From NCBI GenBank assembly GCA_045658965.1, contig JAZOVZ010000058.1, positions 1 to 64,000 of the forward strand: a stretch of DNA of 64,000 nucleotides, given 5' to 3'. Source of the DNA: SVQP01 sp045658965 (lineage in GTDB: Bacteria; Bacillota; Clostridia; Oscillospirales; CAG-272). Positions 48,000 to 56,795 of this stretch are shown in pieces. The notes beneath the pieces are model-generated. The model did no database searches. It had not been told where the DNA came from and worked only from the letters and a program-made list of their open reading frames with translations. The position numbers and the translations under genes are program-made. The stretch's first letter is position 1, and each line of letters begins with the position of its first letter.

Positions 48000-48491
48000 T
48001 TACGACTTGCGCTTTATCTTATCCTTATAAATTTCCTCAAATTCCTCAAGGGTGCCTTGTGTCAGCAAATCCTTTTGACAAAGCGTTCTGCCTCTTTCGA
48101 GCAAATACCCTCGGACAGCAATGCAATAGTGATCGCCCAAATCCTTTACGTACATAATATCATCCATTTCATGAACATATTGTATTTTATGATTTTGGGT
48201 CGTAATTGTTCCATCGGGTGCTATTTGTATACACAAAGGAATGTTTTCTGTAATAGGGATCAGAAAATACGAGAGAACAAATACTGCGACTCCTCCCGCA
48301 AATACACTCATGTACAGCCATAAGTTTTCAATAAAGATGATTGCAAACTGTTGCAGGCTAAAAACAGGCATTACTATAAAAACAAAAAGCATAAGAACGG
48401 GAATGCCGAAAACAAACAACGGCATAAACAGATCCAGCCGCCGAATCAGTTTTTTTGTTTCTTTGGAAACATCACCTTTGAATTCTATCAT
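48000..48491 (-). CDS. Hypothetical two-helix membrane protein, AT-richer than neighbours
   Basis: A 163-residue protein with two hydrophobic helices near residues 20-45 and 55-80 (PLFVFGIPVLMLFVFIVMPVF; LYMSVFAGGVAVFVLSYFLI), then a soluble C-terminal domain of about 80 residues ending in KDKIKRKS. AGGAGG lies 4 nt before the ATG at 48491. The family is not recognised; the layout recalls YcxB-like small proteins. Base composition and codon choice (ATA, TTT, AAA) are clearly more AT-rich than flanking genes, and near-identical hairpins flank it, both of which suggest a late arrival. Confidence 0.7.
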   Translation of the reverse strand: MIEFKGDVSKETKKLIRRLDLFMPLFVFGIPVLMLFVFIVMPVFSLQQFAIIFIENLWLYMSVFAGGVAVFVLSYFLIPITENIPLCIQIAPDGTITTQNHKIQYVHEMDDIMYVKDLGDHYCIAVRGYLLERGRTLCQKDLLTQGTLEEFEEIYKDKIKRKS

Positions 48492-48536
48492 AAAACCTCC
48501 TGTATCCTTCATCTGTTACACCCTCAAATAGACATA

Positions 48537-48563
48537 AAGCGGCTGCGAAGTTCGCAGCCGCTT
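48537..48563 (-). terminator. Terminator of the MsmX-type ATPase gene
   Basis: AAGCGGCTGCGAA / TTCGCAGCCGCTT forms a 13-bp stem about 14 nt past the stop codon on the minus strand. The T run after it is weak (TTTATG). Confidence 0.65.
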
Positions 48564-48576
48564 AACTGTTTTGAAA

Positions 48577-49689
48577 TTAGTGAACGATGCAACGCTCGGT
48601 GTCCTTATCGAAGATGTGCATTCTGGAAACGTCCAGAGCAACCTTGATGGTGTCGCCTGCGCGAGAGGTGGAACGAGAGGAAACACGAGCGGTCAGCTTG
48701 GTCTCACCGGTTACCAGGTACAGATAAATCTCTGCGCCCATCAGCTCGGTAACGTCAACGTAGGTCTCGATGGTGCTGTCGGGGTTAGCGGCAACAGCAG
48801 CTTCCTGGTCGTTGATGCACTCGGGACGGATACCTGCAACAACTTCCTGGCCGATGTAATCCTTCAGAGCGGGGTTGTTAGCCTTCTCTGCGGGGATCTT
48901 AACGGAGTGCTCTTCGAAGTTGAAGTAAACGTCTTCGCCCTTCTTAACCAGGGTACCGTTTACGAAGTTCATCTGAGGAGTGCCGATAAAGCCTGCAACG
49001 AAGATGTTGCAAGGAGAATCGTACAGGTTCTGAGGAGTATCTACCTGCTGGATCAGACCGTCCTTCATAACGACGATTCTGGTAGCCATGGTCATAGCCT
49101 CTACCTGGTCGTGCGTTACGTATACGAAGGTGGTACCAACTCTGTTGTGCAGCTTGGTCAGCTCGGTTCTCATGGCAGCACGCAGCTTAGCGTCCAGGTT
49201 GGAAAGCGGCTCGTCAAGCAAGAAGACCTTGGGGTTACGTACGATTGCACGACCCAGCGCAACTCTCTGCTTCTGACCACCGGACAGAGCCTTGGGCTTT
49301 CTGTCAAGCAGGTGGGTGATGTCGAGGATTCTTGCAGCCTCTTCAACTCTTCTCTTGATCTCTTCCTTGGGAGTCTTGTTGAGCTTCAGACCGAATGCCA
49401 TGTTCTCAAATACGGACATGTGAGCCTACAGAGCGTAGTTCTGCAACACCATGGCGATCTTTCTGTCCTTTGGTGCTACGTCGTTTACCAGCTGGTCGCC
49501 GATAAACAGCTCGCCCTCGGAGATCTCCTCAAGGCCTGCGATCATACGCAGCGTGGTGGTCTTACCGCAACCGGAAGGGCCTACCAGAACCAGGAATTCC
49601 TTATCCTTAACCTCAAGGTTAAAGTCGGAAACTGCGGTTACGCCGCCGGGGTACTTTTTGTAAATGTGACGAAGGGACAAACTTGCCAT
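48577..49689 (-). pseudogene. MsmX/UgpC-type sugar ABC transporter ATPase interrupted by in-frame TAG
   Basis: The full frame would give a 370-residue shared sugar-importer ATPase: Walker A GPSGCGKTTT, Q-loop VLQNYAL, signature LSGGQKQRVALGRA, Walker B VFLLDEPLSNLDA, switch VTHDQ, then the C-terminal TOBE/MOI-like domain (GIRPECIND). At 49426-49428, straight after QNYAL, a TAG replaces the codon where family members have Tyr (normally YPH or YAH), and GCT CAC ATG TCC continues in the same frame. The downstream part (ATG 49417-49419) has no ribosome site. AGGAGG lies 9 nt before the real start at 49689. Causes could be sequence error, a fresh nonsense mutation or stop read-through. Confidence 0.85.
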
Positions 49690-49855
49690 GGAAAAATTCC
49701 TCCTGCGAATATTTTCTAAAATTTTATTTTTCTTTGTCTGTTGAACGCTCCGCGCCGCAATATGCCGACACCGAGAACATTCTAATCTGTATAATATTGT
49801 ACCAAAAAAAACGTAAAAATGGAAGAGCCTAATTCCCCAAAATTTTATTCTCTCC

Positions 49856-49874
49856 ATTGTGCACCTTGCACAAT
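49856..49874. promoter_or_regulatory. Operator-like palindrome upstream of the ATPase gene
   Basis: ATTGTGCA-CCT-TGCACAAT is a perfect 8-bp inverted repeat with a 3-nt centre, about 170 nt upstream of the ATPase start. It is too short for a terminator and lacks T runs, so a repressor site is plausible. The regulator is unknown. Confidence 0.4.
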
Positions 49875-49936
49875 ACATTTTGCTTCGTAAAAATATCGGG
49901 GACTTTTATCGGCGTTAATATTTTAATATATTAAAA

Positions 49937-52096
49937 TCACTTGAGAAGCATGGACAAGGAAATGCGCTTTTTCTTAAGGTCTACCGACAGCACGCGCACC
50001 TTGACCACGTCGCCAAGGCTGACTACCTGCGAGGGGTGCTTGACGTACTTATCCGACATCTGCGAGATATGCACCAAGCCGTCCTGATGCACGCCGATAT
50101 CCACGAACGCACCAAAGTCGATGACGTTGCGCACAGTGCCCGTCAGGATCATGTCGGGCTTTAAGTCCTCCATGCTCATGACGTCCTCGCGCAGCTCGGG
50201 AGCGGGTGTGGAATCACGCACGTCGCGTCCGGGCTTTTCCAGCTCGCGGATCATGTCGTCCAAGGTGGGCTCACCGATAGAGAGTGCCTCTGCCACCTTA
50301 GCCTTTCCCTTTTTATTCACGGCAGCCGCAAGTCCCTGCAGCTTACCTGCGCGCACGTCCTGCTCGGTGTAGTCAAACATGTCAAGCAGCTTTTTTGCCG
50401 CCTCGTAGGACTCGGGATGCACGCCCGTATTGTCCAGGATCTCCTTGCTCTCGGGCACGCGCAAGAAGCCTGCACACTGCTCATACGCCTTGGCACCGAT
50501 ACGCGGCACCTTGAGAATCGCGGAGCGCGACTTGAACTCACCGTTCTCCTCGCGGTACTTGACGATATTCTTTGCCGCGGTGATATTGATACCCGAAATA
50601 TAGGAGAGGAGCGAATAGGACGCGGTATTGACGTCCACGCCAACCGCGTTTACGCAGTCCTCGACAACGCCGCCGAGTGCCTGGTCAAGTCTTGCCTGCT
50701 TCATATCGTGCTGATACTGTCCGACGCCGATGCCCTTGGGATCGATCTTGACAAGCTCGGCAAGGGGGTCCTGCAGACGGCGCGCAATGGATACAGCACT
50801 GCGCTGCATAACGTCAAAGTCCGGGAACTCCTCGGCTGCCAGCTTGGATGCGGAGTAAATGGACGCGCCCGCCTCGTTGATAATGATATATTTGCAACCC
50901 GATTCGGGCATCTCGCGCAGAATTTCCGCAATGAACAGCTCACTTTCCTTGGAGGCAGTACCGTTACCGATCGCCACCACGTCCACGTGATACTTCTTGA
51001 TCATATACTTGATGATGCGCTTTGCTTCCTCAATGCGGTGCTGCGACTTGGTGGTGGGATATACCACGGCGGTATCCAGTACCTTACCCGTCTTATCTAC
51101 CACGGCGGTCTTACAGCCGTTGACGTAGCCGGGGTCAAAGCCCAGCACGGTCTTGCCCTTCAGGGGAGCTTGCATCAAAAGATGCGAAAGGTTATCCGCA
51201 AACAGCTTGATCGCGCCCTCGCAGGCGTTATCGAACATGTCGTTTCTGATCTCGCGCTCAATAGAGGGAGCGATCAGACGCTCGTAGGAATCGATGACGG
51301 CTGCGGACAGATACTTGTTTGCGGGGCTCTCGGGATTGGTCACGACGCAATGGAACAGATAATTGAGCACGATATCCGCGCCCACGGTCAGCGTGACCTT
51401 GAGATACTCCTCCTTCTCGCCGCGGTTGATGGCGAGAATACGGTGCGCGGGGATCTTTTTGAGCGGCTCGTTGTATTCGTAGTACTGCGCGTACACGCTG
51501 TCCTCTTCCTTTGCCTTCTTGCAGAACATTTCACCGAAATCAAAGGTCTGGCGGCGCAACGCCTTTCTGTACTCTGCATTATCGGATACGTCCTCAGCAA
51601 TGATATCGCACGCGCCCGCAAGTGCCTGCTCGGCATTCTCCACGCCCTTTTCCTCGGAAATAAAGCTCTCGGCATACACCTCCAAGGGCGGATCGTAGCA
51701 ATCCTTCTGCGCCATGATCGCCTCTGCCAGAGGCTCCAATCCCTTCTCTCTTGCCACGCTTGCGCGCGTCTTGCGGTGCGGGCGGAAGGGGCGGTAGATG
51801 TCGTCTACCTCGGTAATGGTCTTGGCGTTCTCAATGGCTTTTTCGATCTCGGGCGTCAGCTTATCCTGCGCCGCGATCAGATCCTTGACCTCCTGCTTTC
51901 TCTTCTCGATATTGCGCAGATAGGTCAGTCTGTCCTCCAGGGTGCGCAGCGTGGTATCGTCCAGGCTGCCCGTGACCTCTTTACGGTAACGCGCAATAAA
52001 CGGGATGGTGTTGCCCTCGTCCATCAGGGCGATGGTGTCGATCAGCTTTTGCGTTTCAATGTTGAGCTCCTTGCTCAGTGTTGCGATAATGTCCAT
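49937..52096 (-). CDS. tex: Tex-family RNA-binding transcription accessory protein
   Basis: A 719-residue protein of normal Tex length. The N-terminal helical domain contains IALMDEGNTIPFIARYRKE, followed by a YqgF-like RNase H fold (GKTVLGFDPGYVNGCKTAVVD), helix-hairpin-helix units (YSLLSYISGINITAAKNIV) and a C-terminal S1 domain (MILTGTVRNVIDFGAFVDIGVHQDGLVHISQ). Tex binds RNA and influences transcription and RNA quality control. AAGGA lies upstream of the ATG. The gene lies downstream of the glycosidase-like gene with a 55-bp gap. Confidence 0.96.
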   Translation of the reverse strand: MDIIATLSKELNIETQKLIDTIALMDEGNTIPFIARYRKEVTGSLDDTTLRTLEDRLTYLRNIEKRKQEVKDLIAAQDKLTPEIEKAIENAKTITEVDDIYRPFRPHRKTRASVAREKGLEPLAEAIMAQKDCYDPPLEVYAESFISEEKGVENAEQALAGACDIIAEDVSDNAEYRKALRRQTFDFGEMFCKKAKEEDSVYAQYYEYNEPLKKIPAHRILAINRGEKEEYLKVTLTVGADIVLNYLFHCVVTNPESPANKYLSAAVIDSYERLIAPSIEREIRNDMFDNACEGAIKLFADNLSHLLMQAPLKGKTVLGFDPGYVNGCKTAVVDKTGKVLDTAVVYPTTKSQHRIEEAKRIIKYMIKKYHVDVVAIGNGTASKESELFIAEILREMPESGCKYIIINEAGASIYSASKLAAEEFPDFDVMQRSAVSIARRLQDPLAELVKIDPKGIGVGQYQHDMKQARLDQALGGVVEDCVNAVGVDVNTASYSLLSYISGINITAAKNIVKYREENGEFKSRSAILKVPRIGAKAYEQCAGFLRVPESKEILDNTGVHPESYEAAKKLLDMFDYTEQDVRAGKLQGLAAAVNKKGKAKVAEALSIGEPTLDDMIRELEKPGRDVRDSTPAPELREDVMSMEDLKPDMILTGTVRNVIDFGAFVDIGVHQDGLVHISQMSDKYVKHPSQVVSLGDVVKVRVLSVDLKKKRISLSMLLK

Positions 52097-52151
52097 GATT
52101 TCGGGTTCCTTTTCGTTGTAGTAATGGGTTGTTTATAGTATTGGGGTTTTA

Positions 52152-53408
52152 TTATTCAAACTTCAAGAGAATGGCATCGCCCTCGCCAAGGCTCATGCGG
52201 TAAATGCCGTCCTCGCTCTCCAGCGCGAAAAATTCGCCGCTCTCGGCATCAAACAGCGCGACCGCGCCCTTTGCGGCAAAGGTAAAGTCATTTTCATTTG
52301 CGTAGTCGCGGTTGGCGATCAGCACGTAGCCGTCAGTAAATACGCCCACGGTCAGCGCATCTCCCTCGATCTTGTCAATGGGACCGACAGCACCGTCTGC
52401 ATAAGTGATATATCTCTCGTTCGGCATCTGTCCAAGGTGATATACGCCAAGTGACTTTTGCTCGTTCAAGATCGAGCCGACCGCCTGCAGCTCGCGGTTA
52501 ATATCCGCGATCATGTAGTAGTGCGGCAGCGTCTCGCCGGTCTGCGAGATCATGCCGTTCTGCCAATGCCAGAAATCGTCGCCCTCGGTGTTGTTTGCCC
52601 CGGGCGTCCAGTAAGTGAAGTAGGAAAGACGCGCAGAGCCGTACGCCAAGGATTGCCATACCTCCCAGCGGATCTCACCGTCGGTCAGATTGCGGTAAGG
52701 TCCGTGCTCGACCACCAGGATAATGACCATGAACTCAATACCCGTGCGCAGAGATTCTGCACGCACCTGCTCGATATTGGTAAAAAATCCTGCTCTGTCC
52801 ACGTTTTCGTATTCGGATACGCCGCCGAAGGTGGAATCGTAGATCTTCTGCTCTCTCTCGTCTGTGAAAATGGTCTCCTTTTTCGCGCCCTTGAGGAAAT
52901 GGTAGTGGTCATAGCTGATGATGCTCGGCTTGACCTTTTGGGTATAGTCTTGCAAATGATCCTCGTAGGTGGGATTGCCCAGCTGCTCGGGCGAGGCATA
53001 ATTGGGGAACAAATTGATATAAGCCTCGTGCGCAGGATCAAGCTCTGCAAGCGTTTCGCGGATTTCTGCCAGCATGGGGAATGCGGACGCATTCGGCTCG
53101 TCCACGATATGATAGCCAAACAGCGCGGGATAGCCCGCATACTCTGCCACGACAGCGGCAAGATGCTCGCGCATATTGTCAGGCTCGTACCGTGCCTTGT
53201 CTATACGGCGATCGGATACCATGACCTGCAAGCCTCTTTCGGCTGCCGCCTGTAGCACCAGCTTGTTTGTCTTTGCGTCAAACTCGGCAAGCATTAAGGT
53301 AAAGCCTGCGTCCTTGACCCTGTCGATCTCCTCGGTGGCAAAGCTGCCGTCCGCACGGTAGATAAATTCCTTTCGGATACCAAACCAGTAAGTAATCGGA
53401 TATTGCAT
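52152..53408 (-). CDS. Glycoside-hydrolase-like TIM-barrel protein
   Basis: A 418-residue protein that looks like a TIM-barrel glycosidase with a small C-terminal beta domain. ALFGYHIVDEPNASAFPML provides a candidate acid/base Glu in the DEP motif. VVEHGPYRN and WQSLAYGSARLSYFTYW lie where a second catalytic Glu and aromatic subsites are expected. There is no signal peptide, so it would act on imported oligosaccharides. The exact GH family is not recognised. The ATG at 53408 with AGGAGG 7 nt upstream is preferred over a start 63 nt earlier that would run into rsuA. Confidence 0.72.
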   Translation of the reverse strand: MQYPITYWFGIRKEFIYRADGSFATEEIDRVKDAGFTLMLAEFDAKTNKLVLQAAAERGLQVMVSDRRIDKARYEPDNMREHLAAVVAEYAGYPALFGYHIVDEPNASAFPMLAEIRETLAELDPAHEAYINLFPNYASPEQLGNPTYEDHLQDYTQKVKPSIISYDHYHFLKGAKKETIFTDEREQKIYDSTFGGVSEYENVDRAGFFTNIEQVRAESLRTGIEFMVIILVVEHGPYRNLTDGEIRWEVWQSLAYGSARLSYFTYWTPGANNTEGDDFWHWQNGMISQTGETLPHYYMIADINRELQAVGSILNEQKSLGVYHLGQMPNERYITYADGAVGPIDKIEGDALTVGVFTDGYVLIANRDYANENDFTFAAKGAVALFDAESGEFFALESEDGIYRMSLGEGDAILLKFE

Positions 53409-53422
53409 AGTCAAGCCTCCTA

Positions 53423-54121
53423 TTATTTTTTCAGCAGTAAAGCGATTTCGTCGTCGCGCAGATATCTCCACTCTCCGCGCGCAAGCGCCGCATCCAGCAC
53501 CAAAGGTCCGAACGTCACGCGCTCCAGATACGTGACCTGATTGTGCACAGCCTCCATCATCAGCTTGATCTGATGGTATTTGCCCTCGGTCAAGGTGATC
53601 TTTCCTTCCCTTTCGTCCGTGCGCACAACGCGGCAGGGCGCGGTGACGTAGCCTCCGATATCCACGCCGCTCTCAAGCGCGGCAATATCCGCATCGGACA
53701 GCGGGAATTTGAGGCGAAAGGCGTAGGTCTTTGAAACGTGGCTTTTGGGAGCGAGCAGCCTGTGCGAGGTGTCACCGTCGTTGGAGAGCAGCATCAGCCC
53801 CAGCGTGTTTTTGTCAAGTCTGCCGCAAGGAAACAGCCCGATCCTTTGCAGCTCCTCGGGCAAAAGCTCGATCACGGTGGGCAGCTTGCCGTCCTCGGTC
53901 GCACTGACGTAGCCCTCGGGCTTATTGAGCATGATATAGGTGTATTTCCGATAACAGACCGGCGTACCGCAAAAGATCACGCTGACCTTGTCGGGATCGA
54001 CCTGCATATCCGCTTTTTTTGCTACCGCACCGTCCACAAGCACCCTGCCCGCTCTGACAGCAGAAGAGATCTGCGAGCGCGAGGCAATGCCCGTGGAGGA
54101 GATCATTTTATCCAGTCTCAT
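53423..54121 (-). CDS. rsuA: 16S rRNA pseudouridine synthase, RsuA family
   Basis: A 232-residue enzyme with an N-terminal S4 RNA-binding domain (MRLDKMISSTGIASRSQISSAVRAGRV) and the RsuA/RluB catalytic domain. The active-site Asp103 lies in GRLDKNTLGLMLLSNDG, and KTYAFRL and EGKYHQIKLMMEAV follow. The likely target is U516 of 16S rRNA. GGAGG precedes the ATG. First gene of a minus-strand unit followed by the glycosidase-like gene after 14 bp and perhaps tex. Confidence 0.94.
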   Translation of the reverse strand: MRLDKMISSTGIASRSQISSAVRAGRVLVDGAVAKKADMQVDPDKVSVIFCGTPVCYRKYTYIMLNKPEGYVSATEDGKLPTVIELLPEELQRIGLFPCGRLDKNTLGLMLLSNDGDTSHRLLAPKSHVSKTYAFRLKFPLSDADIAALESGVDIGGYVTAPCRVVRTDEREGKITLTEGKYHQIKLMMEAVHNQVTYLERVTFGPLVLDAALARGEWRYLRDDEIALLLKK

Positions 54122-54149
54122 AGCCCTCTCCTCCCGTTTTTATCAATAT

Positions 54150-54178
54150 ATTATAACACATCCCCCAACGTTTGTAAA
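54150..54178 (-). promoter_or_regulatory. rsuA promoter
   Basis: TTTACA (54173-54178), 17-bp spacer and TATAAT (54150-54155) on the minus strand, about 30 nt upstream of the start codon. Confidence 0.85.
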
Positions 54179-54288
54179 CTGTTTTTTTGTCGCGCACGAT
54201 ATTTTCATGATTTTGAACACATACGCTCACCCCGATTTGTACAAGAATGCGAATAACGGCAGCGTGATTTCATACACAGAAAATTCAC

Positions 54289-54317
54289 TTGACAAATGTT
54301 GCCTTGTGTGGTAAAAT
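54289..54317 (+). promoter_or_regulatory. Promoter of the solute-binding protein gene
   Basis: TTGACA (54289-54294), 17-bp spacer and TAAAAT (54312-54317), 44 nt before the ATG. Confidence 0.85.
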
Positions 54318-54361
54318 GACTATGTATGCAAAATAAAAAATATTTATGGAGGAAGAAAAAC

Positions 54362-55831
54362 ATGTTCAAGAAAATTTTTGTCCTTCTTCTGTGCGGCGTG
54401 ATGCTGATCGGTATGCTGGCAGCGTGCGCAGAGCAGGGTGAAGGCGAAAACTCCTCGACCACCGTCGAGGAAGAATCCAACTGGGTCAGCCCCGAGTTGG
54501 AATTCAATGAAAACCTCAAAGGCAAAGACTTTAACATTTTGAGCTTGAAAGCGACTAACGTAGGCCCCGAAGAAAACTCGACCGACCCGCTCGAGGATGC
54601 TATGTACCGCAGAAACGACATGATCACGAGCTACTACGGCATCGAGATCGTCGGCATTATTGACGAAGAGTACAGCTCCCTGGGTCAGAAGGTAAAGACC
54701 GACGTAACCGCAGGTACGGGCGACTACGATCTGGTATATCAGCACATGGTAGACGCTGCGACCAACCTCGGTATGCAGGGACACCTTTACAACCTGGCTG
54801 ATCTGGAGTACGTCAACTTTGACAACGAGTGGTGGGACCAGGACTGCAAGAACGGCTTTATGTTCGGTGACAACATGTACGTTGTGTGCGGCGACCTGCT
54901 GCCCGGTACCATGCTGATCTCCGCAGCCGTTGTATTCAACAAAAACCTGTTTGACGATCGCGGCTGGGAATACCCCTACGACGATGCAAGAGAAGGCACC
55001 TGGACGCTGGACGACATGATCACCATGACCAAGGACCAGAACAAGGACCTCAACGGTGACGGTAAGCTGATCTACTCCGACGACTTTTACGGTCTGACCG
55101 GTTGGTCGCTTGACTGTGACTACAACTTCTTCTTCGGCTCGGGTGCAACCATGTTCACCTTTGACGACGAGCACCTGCCCGTATACGAGGCAAACGCCGA
55201 CAGACTGCAGACCATCTACGAAAAGATCTATGAGCTGATCGTAACCCAGAAGGCACTGCACGTTACCATTGCAGAGTATAATGCAAACAACGATATGTAC
55301 AAGCAGCCCGCTGAGATCTTCAAGGCAGGCAGAGCACTGTTCTATGCAGGCTACCTCTCCGGTGCGACCGACATGCGCGAGATGCAGGACGACTTCGGTA
55401 TCCTGCCCCAGCCCAAGTTCGATGAGCAGCAGGACGAGTACCTGAGCTTTGTAAACGGCGCAGCTCCCGTAGCATGCGTTCCCAAGAGCCTTTCCGACGA
55501 GCAGCTGGAGATCACCGGCTACATGATGGAGGTTCTTGCTTCCTCCTCTTACTACATGGTTACCGAGACTCTGTACGAAAAGGTTGCAAAGTCCAAGACC
55601 GCTCGTGACCCCGAGTCCGCTGAGATGGTTGACGTGATCATCCGTCACAAGGTATTCGACTTCGGTTACACCCACTTCTACAATCTGGGCATGCCTTGCG
55701 CATCCATCATTCAGACCGCGCTCAACAGCGGCAGCGCATCCATCACCAGAGACATTACCAAGAGCGAAAAGAATACCATGAAGAACCTCAAGAAGTTCTA
55801 CGAGCAGTACGGCTACGAGTTCTACGAGTAA
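54362..55831 (+). CDS. Extracellular solute-binding lipoprotein (sugar ABC transporter)
   Basis: A 489-residue secreted lipoprotein. The signal peptide ends in lipobox LAAC with Cys22. The mature part is of the family 1 solute-binding type, with GKDFNILSLKATN, GTGDYDLVYQHMVDAATNLG, NGDGKLIYSDDFYG (a calcium-like DxDGD loop) and a C-terminal helical lobe. GGAGG lies 9 nt before the ATG at 54362. No permease gene is next to it, and a strong terminator follows, so it is an orphan receptor. It would need permeases and an MsmX-type ATPase from elsewhere. Confidence 0.9.
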   Translation: MFKKIFVLLLCGVMLIGMLAACAEQGEGENSSTTVEEESNWVSPELEFNENLKGKDFNILSLKATNVGPEENSTDPLEDAMYRRNDMITSYYGIEIVGIIDEEYSSLGQKVKTDVTAGTGDYDLVYQHMVDAATNLGMQGHLYNLADLEYVNFDNEWWDQDCKNGFMFGDNMYVVCGDLLPGTMLISAAVVFNKNLFDDRGWEYPYDDAREGTWTLDDMITMTKDQNKDLNGDGKLIYSDDFYGLTGWSLDCDYNFFFGSGATMFTFDDEHLPVYEANADRLQTIYEKIYELIVTQKALHVTIAEYNANNDMYKQPAEIFKAGRALFYAGYLSGATDMREMQDDFGILPQPKFDEQQDEYLSFVNGAAPVACVPKSLSDEQLEITGYMMEVLASSSYYMVTETLYEKVAKSKTARDPESAEMVDVIIRHKVFDFGYTHFYNLGMPCASIIQTALNSGSASITRDITKSEKNTMKNLKKFYEQYGYEFYE

Positions 55832-55839
55832 TAAGTCTT

Positions 55840-55872
55840 GCGTGCCGACCTTGTGGTCGGCACGCTTTTTTT
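55840..55872 (+). terminator. Terminator of the solute-binding protein gene
   Basis: GCGTGCCGACC / GGTCGGCACGC is followed by TTTTTTT, 9 nt past the stop codon. Confidence 0.93.
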
Positions 55873-55902
55873 CACATCACAACCATGCAAAAGGAGAACG
55901 TT

Positions 55903-56736
55903 ATGGATATCGTAACCACCACCAGCGTATTCCCTCCCTCGTATCAAGCCGAGGAGGTACTGGAAAGACTTGCGGGCGTGGGCTTTACCGCGCTGGATGC
56001 CGGCTTTGACTACTTCATCGGCGGTGACCGCCTTTTGGCGGTTGACAACTGGCGTGAACGCACAAGAGCGCTCAGAGAGAGAGCGGACGCGCTTGGCGTG
56101 CGCTTTACCCATGCACACGCACCCTTCAACGTAGCCTCCGAGGACGTGCAGCAATACCGCGCATTTGAGGCAGCCGCGCTGCTGGGCGCAAAATATATCG
56201 TGGTGCATCCCATTCACGAGATCGACGGACGCATCATCCAGGACGTGGAGGAATTTATCCGCGTCAACGTACAGGCAACGCAAAAGCTTTTGCCCTTGGC
56301 AGAAAAATACGACCTGACCCTGCTTTCCGAGAACATTCTGTGGGAGGCGAGCGTGCACCCGAGAAATATCGTGCGTCTGGTAAAAGAGGTGAACTCTCCG
56401 CGCTTTGGCTGGTGCTATGACACGGGGCATGCCCACTTCTACGGCATCGATCCTCCCATCTTGCGCGAGCTGGACGTCATGCCCCTTTCGCTGCACATTC
56501 AGGACACGCACGGCCCCGGCTACGGCGACGAGCACCTGATCCCCGGCTACGGTAACATCGACTGGAAGGAATTCCTCGAGATCTTGCACGAGGTCGGCTA
56601 TACGGGCGAGCTGGTGCTGGAGGCGCACCACCAATCCTACGAAGCTCCCGACGAGCAAAAGGACGGCATTCTTGCCGAGCTGCTTGAACGCGCAAAGAAA
56701 ATGAATGCGTATTACGATCGCATTGCGGCGCAATAA
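55903..56736 (+). CDS. Sugar phosphate isomerase/epimerase (TIM barrel)
   Basis: A 277-residue xylose-isomerase-like TIM-barrel protein. Metal-binding candidates are seen in IVVHPIHE, LLSENILW, FGWCYDTGHAHFYG, SLHIQDTHG and the final LVLEAHH. AAGGAG lies 6 nt before the ATG at 55903. It follows the sugar-binding lipoprotein gene across a terminator, which suggests a shared sugar theme but separate control. Only about 30 nt separate the terminator and start, so it may depend on read-through. It is not closely similar to the isomerase at 1794-2612. Confidence 0.88.
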   Translation: MDIVTTTSVFPPSYQAEEVLERLAGVGFTALDAGFDYFIGGDRLLAVDNWRERTRALRERADALGVRFTHAHAPFNVASEDVQQYRAFEAAALLGAKYIVVHPIHEIDGRIIQDVEEFIRVNVQATQKLLPLAEKYDLTLLSENILWEASVHPRNIVRLVKEVNSPRFGWCYDTGHAHFYGIDPPILRELDVMPLSLHIQDTHGPGYGDEHLIPGYGNIDWKEFLEILHEVGYTGELVLEAHHQSYEAPDEQKDGILAELLERAKKMNAYYDRIAAQ

Positions 56737-56742
56737 TCCCTT

Positions 56743-56773
56743 CCCCGAGGTGAGCATTCCGCTCGCCTCGGGG
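56743..56773 (+). terminator. Terminator of the isomerase gene, merging into repeat copy 3
   Basis: CCCCGAGGTGAGC / GCTCGCCTCGGGG is followed by CATTTTTTG. The 3' arm and the following TTTTTGTTTCACCCATATG are shared with the terminator beside repeat copy 4 (62638-62667, opposite strand). Confidence 0.9.
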
Positions 56774-56795
56774 CATTTTTTGTTTGTTTCACCCA

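Noticed and set aside
48577..49419. Independent gene for the C-terminal part of the ATPase
   Set aside because: The ATG has no ribosome site and the protein would lack Walker A; frame and sequence continue directly from the upstream part across one TAG.
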